From NCBI GenBank assembly GCA_027082895.1, contig JALWTJ010000017.1, forward strand, positions 1 to 7,356: a stretch of 7,356 nt of DNA, given 5' to 3'. The DNA is from Hyphomicrobiales bacterium. Lineage in GTDB: Bacteria; Pseudomonadota; Alphaproteobacteria; Rhizobiales; Devosiaceae. This document shows, one piece after another, positions 1 to 5,638 of this stretch. The notes beneath the pieces are model-generated. The model had not been told where the DNA came from. It did not search any database and saw nothing but the letters and a program-made list of their open reading frames with translations. Numbering within the stretch: the first letter of the stretch is position 1; every line of letters begins with the position of its first letter. The position numbers were made by a program, and so were the translations under genes.

Positions 1-69
1 ATGGAAATCCGGGCGGTCATACACCAGCGGGCATTCCGGTTCAAGAAGTTTTGCATGCGTGCGGACCAT
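1..69 (-). CDS. N-terminus of an unidentified protein, cut by the left edge
   Basis: A minus-strand reading frame starts with ATG at 69-67 and stays open to the window edge, giving 23 residues that begin MVRTHAKLLEPECPLVYDRP. An AGGGG purine block (complement of 74-78) lies 4 nt upstream of the ATG. That spacing is short but usable as a ribosome binding site. The segment has no signal peptide or membrane character and I do not recognise the family. It would be divergent from the NYN gene across a 337-bp spacer. With so few residues, a chance open frame cannot be excluded; the SD-like block and the absence of any better gene at this edge are the reasons for listing it. Confidence 0.45.
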   Translation of the reverse strand, partial: MVRTHAKLLEPECPLVYDRPDFH

Positions 70-406
70 GGTGCCCCTGATTGGCGCACTCCTGATCCGG
101 ACCGTGCAAACCAACATGCGCCGGATGCCATTTGTGCATAAATTTTCAGTGATATGGTCACCCAGATACGCATTCGCCTGTTGCACAGACCAAAAGGATG
201 GGTAAAGTCGGCCCAACACTTGTTTGATGCTGGCCGGGGTCCGGGGATCCGGGCCAACCGGAACGATCGGATGCAGACAGGCCGTAGCAACGGAACAAAC
301 TGCATCTTTGCCTTACCCTTGAAAACCCGCATGGCCCCGGCCGTGCCCTGCAATTTGATCAGAATACCATTTGATCGGAACGTGTGCCCGAGGACATTTA
401 TCCCCC
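70..406. other. Divergent intergenic spacer, 337 bp
   Basis: No convincing gene is visible here. The only sizeable plus-strand frame (154-426) lacks a ribosome binding site, resembles no known family, and runs into the NYN gene in another frame. The spacer holds a GC-rich patch at about 232-255 with repeated GGGGTCC/GGGGATCC-like units. It also holds an ATTTGATC direct repeat at 353-376, just upstream of the NYN gene. No sigma-70 promoter with good -35 and -10 boxes at correct spacing could be picked for either direction. No tRNA or obvious structured RNA was seen. Confidence 0.6.
353..376 (+). repeat. Perfect 8-bp direct repeat ATTTGATC, possible regulator site
   Basis: ATTTGATC occurs at 353-360 and again at 369-376, a 16-bp period, in the spacer 31 to 54 bp before the NYN start codon. 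Two exact 8-mers this close in GC-rich DNA, both AT-leaning, suggest a tandem protein-binding site or promoter-associated element. No matching regulator is known to me and chance is possible. Confidence 0.3.
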
Positions 407-985
407 ATGGAACTGTACCCGCATGAAAGAGTTGTAACGTTCATCGACGGCGCCAATCTGTATGCCACTTCCAAGGCCATCGGCGTTGACGTGGACTATC
501 GCAGCCTGCTGGCGGACTTCCGGAAACGCTGCCATTTCATTCGCGCCTATTATTTTACCGCCTATCTGGATGATCAGGAATATTCCTCCATCCGTCCCCT
601 GATCGACTGGCTGGATTACAATGGTTACACGCTGGTGACCAAACCGGCCAAGGAGTTCACCGACGCGGCCGGTCGGCGCAAGATCAAGGGCAACATGGAT
701 ATCGAGATTGCGGTGGAAGCGCTGCAACTGGCCGATCATTATGATCATCTGGTCCTTTTTTCCGGTGACGGGGACTTCACCTGCCTTGTCAAGGCGCTGC
801 AACAGCGGGGCAAGGTGGTCACGATCGTGTCCACCCTGTCCACGCCGACCCCGATGGTGGCTGATGAACTGCGCCGTCAGGCGGATTTTTTCGTGGACGT
901 GGTCGATCTGGTCAAGGAATTCGGACGCGAGCAAATTCCCGTTCCGCCACGCACTGCACCAGCAGTGGACGAGATGGCCGACTGA
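407..985 (+). CDS. NYN-domain protein, LabA/DUF88-like putative RNase
   Basis: This encodes a 192-residue protein with a single NYN (PIN-like) domain. The family is predicted to use metal-binding acidic residues to cleave RNA in the cytoplasm; the substrate of this member is unknown. The motifs are in the expected order: FIDGANLY with D14 and N17 after a beta strand, KGNMDIEIAVEAL with D98, and FSGDGDF with D121 and D123. These acidic positions form the usual active-site cluster. The C-terminal 20 residues are a loose, proline-rich tail. I chose ATG at 407 because the domain begins directly after it (VVTFIDGAN) and GAGGA lies at 390-394, although the 12-nt spacer is long. An in-frame TTG at 371 would add 12 unconvincing residues. 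The uracil-DNA glycosylase gene follows after 45 bp, so co-transcription is likely. Family assignment is firm; nuclease activity is inferred. Confidence 0.9.
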   Translation: MELYPHERVVTFIDGANLYATSKAIGVDVDYRSLLADFRKRCHFIRAYYFTAYLDDQEYSSIRPLIDWLDYNGYTLVTKPAKEFTDAAGRRKIKGNMDIEIAVEALQLADHYDHLVLFSGDGDFTCLVKALQQRGKVVTIVSTLSTPTPMVADELRRQADFFVDVVDLVKEFGREQIPVPPRTAPAVDEMAD

Positions 986-1030
986 GCGTTACCGCAGGAA
1001 AGACAGTTCATCACGCTGGATGCGCGCACC

Positions 1031-1717
1031 ATGGCGATGGAAGGTTCACAAACATCAACCGGAACCGGCGTGCCGGCGGATGCACCGGAAAATTGTGAGC
1101 GCTGCCCGCGGCTGGTAGCGTTGCGCCAGCAGGCCCGGGACAAGCACCCGGACTGGCACAATGGTCCCGTGGCCTCGTTCGGCGATCCCGACCCGCGACT
1201 GCTGATCGTGGGCATGGCGCCGGGCATGGCCGGGGCCAACCGCACGGGGCGCCCCTTCACGGGCGATCATGCGGGGGATCTGCTGTTCGCCACCCTCGCG
1301 CGGGCCGGGCTGGCCCAGGGCACTTACACCCGGGAACGGGATGACGGACTGAGCCTTCACGGGGTCATGATTACCAACGTGGTGCGCTGCGTACCCCCGC
1401 AAAACAAGCCGGTGGCGGCGGAAGTGAACAATTGCCGCCCCTTCCTGCTGGCAACGCTGGAAAAGCACCGTCAATGCCGCACCTATTTTGCCCTGGGGCG
1501 GATCGCCCATGACGCCTTTGTCCGCGCCATTGGCAAACGCTGCGCCGCCTTTCCCTTTGGCCATGGGCGGGTGCACGATCTGGGGAATGGCGCCCATCTG
1601 GTGGATAGCTATCATTGCTCCCGCTACAACACCAATACGGGGGTGCTGACGACCGCCATGTTTGAAGAGGCCCTGTTCACGGCGGCAAAAATTGCGCAGA
1701 TCGGCCGCTGGGGGTGA
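1031..1717 (+). CDS. Uracil-DNA glycosylase, family 5 (UDGb-like), Fe-S protein
   Basis: This enzyme removes uracil, and probably other deaminated bases, from DNA to start base-excision repair. The 228-residue protein has four cysteines placed as in the family 4/5 [4Fe-4S] enzymes: C22-x2-C25 near the N-terminus, then C120 and C135. Motif 1 is GMAPGMAGANRTGRPFTGD (61-79). It lacks the acidic residue of family 4 (GExPG) and matches the family 5 pattern, GLAP followed by GxNRTGRxFTGD. The C-terminal DNA-intercalation motif reads YHCSRYNTNTG (194-204), keeping the key histidine H195 but with cysteine where proline is common. The ATG at 1031 has only a weak GGA at 1018-1020 upstream; ATG at 1037 is an alternative. 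The frame is open for 15 codons back to the NYN stop. The gene converges on smpB, 130 bp away. Assignment to the UDG superfamily is secure and family 5 is likely. Confidence 0.92.
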   Translation: MAMEGSQTSTGTGVPADAPENCERCPRLVALRQQARDKHPDWHNGPVASFGDPDPRLLIVGMAPGMAGANRTGRPFTGDHAGDLLFATLARAGLAQGTYTRERDDGLSLHGVMITNVVRCVPPQNKPVAAEVNNCRPFLLATLEKHRQCRTYFALGRIAHDAFVRAIGKRCAAFPFGHGRVHDLGNGAHLVDSYHCSRYNTNTGVLTTAMFEEALFTAAKIAQIGRWG

Positions 1718-1738
1718 ACGTAGCAGAGTGAACGTGGT

Positions 1739-1756
1739 CCGGGCGCGCCTGCCCGG
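1739..1756. terminator. GC-rich hairpin between convergent genes, weak terminator candidate
   Basis: The inverted repeat CCGGGC (1739-1744), a 6-nt loop, then GCCCGG (1751-1756) lies 22 bp after the uracil-DNA glycosylase stop, in the 130-bp gap before the end of smpB. On the plus strand it is followed by a short pyrimidine stretch (CTTTCCTC, 1762-1769), not a true U-tract. No better hairpin was found in the gap. It may end transcription of the left pair, but the missing U-run keeps confidence low. Confidence 0.3.
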
Positions 1757-1847
1757 CCGGCGCTTTCCTCTGACCGGAGCATGGTACCAACGCGCGCTGC
1801 ACAAGCACAGCGGGCAAACCGGCGTGACAGGCTGCACCTTTCAGGGT

Positions 1848-2330
1848 TCAGGAATAGGACTTCATGAGACGGGATTTTTCCCGCTGCCAGTCCCGTTTCT
1901 TCTGCGCCTGTCGCTTGTCGCCCTTGGTCTTGCCCTTGCCCAGCCCCAGCAGCAGTTTTACCAGACCACGGTCATTGAAATAGAGCTTGAGCGGCACGAT
2001 GGTATTTCCCGCCCGCTGCACCGCCGCCTGCAGACGGTCCAGCTGCTTGCGGGAGACCAGCAATTTGCGCGGGCGACGTTCCTCGTGGTTGAACTGGTTG
2101 GCCTGCACATATTCGGGAATATAGCTGTTGATCAGCCACAATTCCCCCTTTTCGGGAGAAGCATAGCTTTCCGTGATCTGGGCCTTTCCGTTGCGCAGGG
2201 AACGCACTTCCGTCCCACGGAGCACGATTCCGGCTTCAATGGTGTCCAGAATCTCATAGTCGAACCGGGCCCGGCGGTTTTCCGCGATCAGGCCGGTAGC
2301 TATCTTGGGTTTGCGCTTGACGCGGGCCAT
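1848..2330 (-). CDS. smpB: SsrA-binding protein SmpB
   Basis: SmpB binds tmRNA (SsrA) and delivers it to stalled ribosomes for trans-translation, which frees the ribosome and tags the unfinished protein for degradation. The 160-residue length is normal. Recognisable family features are the N-terminal AENRRARFDYEI, the strand GIVLRGTEVRSLR, the SYIPEY segment, RKLLVSRKQLDRL, and the basic C-terminal tail (DKRQAQKKRDWQREKSRLMK). In the family that tail enters the decoding centre; the LMK near its end corresponds to the usual IMK/LMK motif. The start is ATG at 2330-2328, 11 bp after the dapA stop, with only a poor AAAGA-type ribosome binding site inside the end of dapA. Translation may therefore depend on dapA read-through or coupling. 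The ssrA gene is not in this window. Confidence 0.97.
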   Translation of the reverse strand: MARVKRKPKIATGLIAENRRARFDYEILDTIEAGIVLRGTEVRSLRNGKAQITESYASPEKGELWLINSYIPEYVQANQFNHEERRPRKLLVSRKQLDRLQAAVQRAGNTIVPLKLYFNDRGLVKLLLGLGKGKTKGDKRQAQKKRDWQREKSRLMKSYS

Positions 2331-2341
2331 GGGGAATGTCT

Positions 2342-3217
2342 TTACACCAGCCCGGCATGGGCCAGAGCTTCATCAATCCGGTTGCGGGTCGCCTCGGTAA
2401 CCGGCACCAGCGGAAGGCGAATTTCCTCGGAGCACAGACCCAGCCTGCTGGCGGCATATTTCACCCCGGCCGGGTTGGGTTCAAGGAAAAGAGCGGCATG
2501 CAGGGGGGCCAGCTTGTGCTGGAGTTCCAGGGCAAGGGCAAAGTCCCCGGCGGCGGTGGCGGCCTGAAACCGGGCGCACAGCCGGGGCGCCACGTTGGAC
2601 GTAACCGAAATGCACCCCCTGCCCCCATGGGCGTTATACCCCAGGGCCGTCATGTCCTCCCCGGACAGCTGAATGAAATCCTCTCCAAGAACCTGCCGGT
2701 CAAGGGTCGCGCGGGCCATGCTGGCCGTCGCGTCCTTCACCCCGACAATGTTGGGGCAGACCTCACGCAGGCGTTTCATGGTTTCAACGCTGATCTCAAT
2801 GATGGAACGGCCCGGAATGTTATAAAGGATCACGGGAATGGTGCAGGCATCGGCAATGGCCTTGAAGTGCTGAAAAAGACCTTCCTGATTGGGCTTGTTG
2901 TAGTAGGGAGCAACGGAAAGAACGCCATCGGCTCCCGCATCGCGGGCAAATTCGGCAAGGGATACCGCCTCGGCGGTAGAATTGGAACCGGCACCGGCGA
3001 TCACGGGCACCCGTCCGGCAGCAACCTTCACGGTCAGGGATACGATTTCGCGATGTTCATCGTGGCTGACGGTGGGGCTTTCCCCGGTTGTGCCCACGGG
3101 TACCAGCCCGTTGGTGCCCTGTTCGATCTGTCCTTCCACCATCTCGGCCAGCGCTTTCTTGTCAACGCCACCATCCCTGAACGGGGTGATCATTGCGGTG
3201 ATGGAGCCGGTAAACAT
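2342..3217 (-). CDS. dapA: 4-hydroxy-tetrahydrodipicolinate synthase
   Basis: This cytoplasmic enzyme condenses pyruvate with aspartate semialdehyde, the first committed step to lysine and to meso-diaminopimelate for peptidoglycan. The 291-residue TIM barrel is full length. The Schiff-base lysine is K161 in VGVKDAT. The catalytic triad is represented by Y132 (LYNIPGR), T44 (GTTGES) and Y105/Y106 (APYYNKP), and R137 follows in the same PGR motif. Counterparts of the E. coli lysine-feedback residues are present (H52, H55, N79, E83), so feedback inhibition is plausible. I chose ATG at 3217-3215 because it gives the family N-terminus MFTGSITAMITPF and has AAGGA 8 nt upstream. A longer frame from 3310 would add 31 residues unlike the family and would start inside the predicted promoter. 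It leads a dapA-smpB operon and is divergent from slt. Confidence 0.97.
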   Translation of the reverse strand: MFTGSITAMITPFRDGGVDKKALAEMVEGQIEQGTNGLVPVGTTGESPTVSHDEHREIVSLTVKVAAGRVPVIAGAGSNSTAEAVSLAEFARDAGADGVLSVAPYYNKPNQEGLFQHFKAIADACTIPVILYNIPGRSIIEISVETMKRLREVCPNIVGVKDATASMARATLDRQVLGEDFIQLSGEDMTALGYNAHGGRGCISVTSNVAPRLCARFQAATAAGDFALALELQHKLAPLHAALFLEPNPAGVKYAASRLGLCSEEIRLPLVPVTEATRNRIDEALAHAGLV

Positions 3218-3225
3218 CTTCTTTA

Positions 3226-3230
3226 TCCTT
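3226..3230 (-). promoter_or_regulatory. Shine-Dalgarno site of dapA
   Basis: AAGGA on the minus strand (TCCTT at 3226-3230) lies 8 nt before the ATG at 3217. It decides the dapA start in favour of this codon over the in-frame ATG at 3310. Confidence 0.8.
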
Positions 3231-3243
3231 AGAATCTGGGGGA

Positions 3244-3258
3244 CCGGCACGCTGCCGG
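3244..3258 (-). other. GC-rich hairpin in the dapA leader
   Basis: CCGGCA (3244-3249), a 3-nt loop, and TGCCGG (3253-3258) form a perfect 6-bp stem in the predicted 5' untranslated region of dapA, ending about 13 nt upstream of the AAGGA ribosome binding site. No U-run follows it in the dapA direction, so it is not a standard terminator. It could influence leader stability or translation. A second small dyad (GGCAC/GTGCC, 3282-3295) lies further upstream in the same leader. Confidence 0.4.
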
Positions 3259-3287
3259 GCCCACACGGTGGAGCACCAACGGGCACA

Positions 3288-3310
3288 ATGGTGCCAATTT
3301 CGTGCACCAT
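3288..3310. promoter_or_regulatory. 23-bp inverted repeat at the dapA promoter, operator-like
   Basis: ATGGTGC (3288-3294) and GCACCAT (3304-3310) are perfect 7-bp inverted arms around a 9-bp centre. The dyad overlaps five of the six bases of the predicted dapA -10 box (3306-3311) and is centred on about 3299, near the expected transcription start. That is a typical position for a repressor operator. No specific regulator can be named. Confidence 0.4.
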
Positions 3311-3334
3311 AATTGCACAGGTTCAGATGAACAA
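3306..3334 (-). promoter_or_regulatory. Predicted sigma-70-type promoter of dapA-smpB
   Basis: On the minus strand, TTGTTC (3334-3329) and TATGGT (3311-3306) are separated by exactly 17 bp. Each hexamer is a partial match to the consensus (3 of 6 and 4 of 6). The predicted start near 3299 leaves a leader of about 80 nt before the dapA ATG. This is the best-placed pair in the divergent spacer; no comparable promoter could be found for slt. Confidence 0.4.
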
Positions 3335-3493
3335 GCGATTTAAGCCAGCCGTTTCTGCCCCATGGGAGGCGTGGGCAAAAACGGGCGGGAACCGGAAAGA
3401 AAAAATTCATCCAATTGCATCATACTTGCTCAATCCAGCAGACCCGGGGGGCGGTTTGTACCAACAAATCGACGAACACAGACAGGCTGATTG

Positions 3494-5569
3494 ATGACAA
3501 CCTCCTTGTTTCTTGCCCATCCGCACGGGGCCCTTGCGACCGCGGGAAACCGACGGTTTTTCGCCGGCTTCCTGACGGTTCTTATGGTGCTCGCCGGCAT
3601 GCTCTTTTCTCCTCTGCCCGCACTGGGGGCGGGGAATATCGATCCGACCGTTACCGGTTCGATCAACAGCAGCGTTTCATCTGGCACCGGCTCACCCCGG
3701 TTCACCAACGCGCTGAACCTGATTGCTGACGGCAAATATGCCGAGGCCTATCAACTGGCGCGGGGCTTTACCAACAACATAGAGCGGCGCACCGTACAAT
3801 GGGCAGCCATCTATTACGGGGGCGACAAAATCGACCCGCGGACCATCCTGCGCTTTGCAGCCGATGCCCCCGATTATGCTTCGGCGCGCACCTACAAGTT
3901 GCGTCTCGAACGCTCCATCACCAGCAACCCGACCAGCGCCCGGGATGTCATCGACCTTCTTGGTGGTACCATGCCCTATACGATCGACGCCCAGATTGCC
4001 CTTGCGGCGGCCTATCTGGAGGATGGGCAGCGCGAAAGGGGGCTTCGAATCGCGCGCGCGGTCTGGACCGGCAATTTCCTGACCCGCGAACAGGAAGAAC
4101 AGGTACGCTCCACCTTCGGCAGCGGTTTTACCCGGCAGGATCACTGGACCCGCACGGTACATCTGCTGATGAACGACCGGGCACGGGGAGCGGAGCGGAT
4201 CATGTCCTTTCTCTCTCCGGCCCAGAAATCTCTGGTGAACGCCCGGATCGCCGTGGCGCGCAACAGCCCGGATGCTCCCCGCCTTCTGGACCGGGTGGAC
4301 CCGGCCTACCGGAACCACCCCCTGTTCCATTTCTCCATGGCGCAGCAGGCCCGGCGTTCGGGGCGGCTCGTGGCGGCCGTCAACCTGCTGAACAAGGCTT
4401 CCGGCCCCCTGCCGGATGCGGCCCAATGGTGGTATGAGCGGCGCTCGCTGGCCCGCAAGCTGCTGGAAGCCCGGCAATACCGGGCCGCCTACCGGGCGGC
4501 AGCCGGATATGATTCGGGGCCCGACGGCCGGGTGGTGGACGCAAATTTCCATGCCGGATGGATCGCCCTTACTTTCCTCAACGATCCGGCAACGGCCATC
4601 ACCCACTTCAAGCGCATGCGCTCCCTGTCCACCCTTGCCAGCACCATCACCAAGTCCAACTACTGGCTGGGCCGCGCCCTGACGAAGTCCGGGGACCGGG
4701 CCGGTGCGCAGGCGGCGTTTCGCATTGCCGCGAAATATCACACGACCTATTATGGTCAGCTTTCCCGCTACCGGCTCGGGGACACGTCCATCGACATCCG
4801 CCCCCTGCCTGCCTGGCGGGGAGCACAGCCGGGGTTTGATGCGCGTCCGCTGGTCCGCTCGGTGCGCCTTTTGCAGGCAAACGGGCATTCCGACTGGGCC
4901 GAAAAGCTTCTGGGGCGCCTGATCTACAAGGTAAACGAGCCGGGCGAAATGCTGCTGACGGCACGGCTGGCGCAGGAAATCAATGCCCACAACCTGGCCA
5001 TTCTGATGGCAGATGTGGCGGACCGGAAAGGGGTGGCGCTGGACCATTTCAACTATCCGCAGGATGGCATTCCGCGCAACTCCCGGCTGGCCGAAATCGA
5101 CCGGGCCGCCGTTTATGCGGTTGCGCGACAGGAAAGTCGCTTTGACATCGACGCCATTTCCCGCTCGGGGGCGCGCGGCCTCATGCAGTTGATGCCGGCA
5201 ACTGCCAAGGAGACGGCCAACCTGCTGGGGGTGCGCTATTCCCCCACGCGCCTGACATCGGATGCTGCCTACAATGCCTTTCTGGGTTCCGCCTACCTGT
5301 CACGCCAGCTTCAGCGGTTCGACGGCTCGCTGATCATGGCGGCGGCGGCCTATAACGCCGGGGGCGGCAATGTCAACAAATGGGTACGCACGTTCGGCAA
5401 CCCGACGCAGCCGGATGTGGATCCGGTGAACTGGATCGAGGAAATTCCATTTGAGGAAACGCGAAAATATGTCCAGCGCGTGCTGGCCAATTACATGTTC
5501 TATCGCGAAAGGCTCGGGCTGGGCAATGTAACCATCGCGCAGGCCCTGCGCCGGATCGACAACAGTTGA
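3494..5569 (+). CDS. slt: Soluble lytic murein transglycosylase, Slt70-like, exported
   Basis: This periplasmic enzyme cleaves the MurNAc-GlcNAc bond of peptidoglycan to give 1,6-anhydroMurNAc ends, in wall remodelling and recycling. The 691-residue size and layout fit the Slt70 type. A signal peptide (R20 R21, hydrophobic stretch about 22-42, likely cleavage near A46 in PALGA-GN) is followed by a long alpha-helical superhelical region with TPR-like repeats (about 60-500). The C-terminal SLT catalytic domain runs from about 530 to 680. Its catalytic glutamate is E547 in ARQESRFD. The other SLT motifs are GARGLMQLMP (559-568), AAAAYNAGGGNV (616-627) and YVQRVLANYMFYRERLG near the end. ATG at 3494 is preferred to the adjacent TTG at 3491; the ribosome binding site is poor (AGG in AGGCTGATTG). 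It is divergent from dapA, and the alpha/beta-hydrolase-fold gene follows after 69 bp. An uncleaved N-terminal anchor is possible but less likely. Confidence 0.93.
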   Translation: MTTSLFLAHPHGALATAGNRRFFAGFLTVLMVLAGMLFSPLPALGAGNIDPTVTGSINSSVSSGTGSPRFTNALNLIADGKYAEAYQLARGFTNNIERRTVQWAAIYYGGDKIDPRTILRFAADAPDYASARTYKLRLERSITSNPTSARDVIDLLGGTMPYTIDAQIALAAAYLEDGQRERGLRIARAVWTGNFLTREQEEQVRSTFGSGFTRQDHWTRTVHLLMNDRARGAERIMSFLSPAQKSLVNARIAVARNSPDAPRLLDRVDPAYRNHPLFHFSMAQQARRSGRLVAAVNLLNKASGPLPDAAQWWYERRSLARKLLEARQYRAAYRAAAGYDSGPDGRVVDANFHAGWIALTFLNDPATAITHFKRMRSLSTLASTITKSNYWLGRALTKSGDRAGAQAAFRIAAKYHTTYYGQLSRYRLGDTSIDIRPLPAWRGAQPGFDARPLVRSVRLLQANGHSDWAEKLLGRLIYKVNEPGEMLLTARLAQEINAHNLAILMADVADRKGVALDHFNYPQDGIPRNSRLAEIDRAAVYAVARQESRFDIDAISRSGARGLMQLMPATAKETANLLGVRYSPTRLTSDAAYNAFLGSAYLSRQLQRFDGSLIMAAAAYNAGGGNVNKWVRTFGNPTQPDVDPVNWIEEIPFEETRKYVQRVLANYMFYRERLGLGNVTIAQALRRIDNS

Positions 5570-5626
5570 ATTGCCCTTCGCGTGCCCCGGCAGGTGATGG
5601 GACACGCAGAGCCGGTCAGGCTTTTC

Positions 5627-5631
5627 AGGAG
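5627..5631 (+). promoter_or_regulatory. Shine-Dalgarno site of the alpha/beta-hydrolase-fold gene
   Basis: AGGAG lies 7 nt before ATG 5639 and fixes that codon as the start rather than the in-frame GTG at 5582. It is the strongest ribosome binding site in the window and shows that this gene is actively translated in its own right. Confidence 0.75.
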
Positions 5632-5638
5632 TATTGCC

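Noticed and set aside
154..426. Possible 90-residue plus-strand gene in the left spacer
   Set aside because: It has no ribosome binding site, no recognisable motif, shadow-like Arg-rich composition, and overlaps the start of the NYN gene.
1662..2567. Plus-strand open frame across smpB and the end of dapA, and a minus-strand frame antisense to the glycosylase (1055-1837)
   Set aside because: Both are shadows of well-supported genes on the other strand and lack family motifs.
2336..3232. Long plus-strand open frame antisense to dapA (about 298 codons)
   Set aside because: It is the shadow of dapA. It is Gly/Pro/His-rich, has no family motifs or ribosome binding site, and overlaps a gene with intact catalytic residues.
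3218..3310. Longer dapA start at 3310
   Set aside because: It would add 31 residues unlike the family N-terminus, begin within the predicted -10 box, and ignore the good AAGGA site at the 3217 start.
3218..3493. Lysine riboswitch in the dapA leader
   Set aside because: The predicted leader is about 80 nt, well short of the roughly 170-nt L box, and its conserved core was not recognisable.
3692..5047. Long minus-strand open frame antisense to slt (about 451 codons)
   Set aside because: It is a GC-rich shadow frame. Its translation is Gly/Arg/Pro-rich without a recognisable domain, and the plus strand carries a complete transglycosylase.
5582..5638. GTG start adding 19 residues to the alpha/beta-hydrolase-fold protein
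   Set aside because: The AGGAG site at 5627-5631 is correctly spaced for ATG 5639, and no ribosome binding site was found for the GTG.
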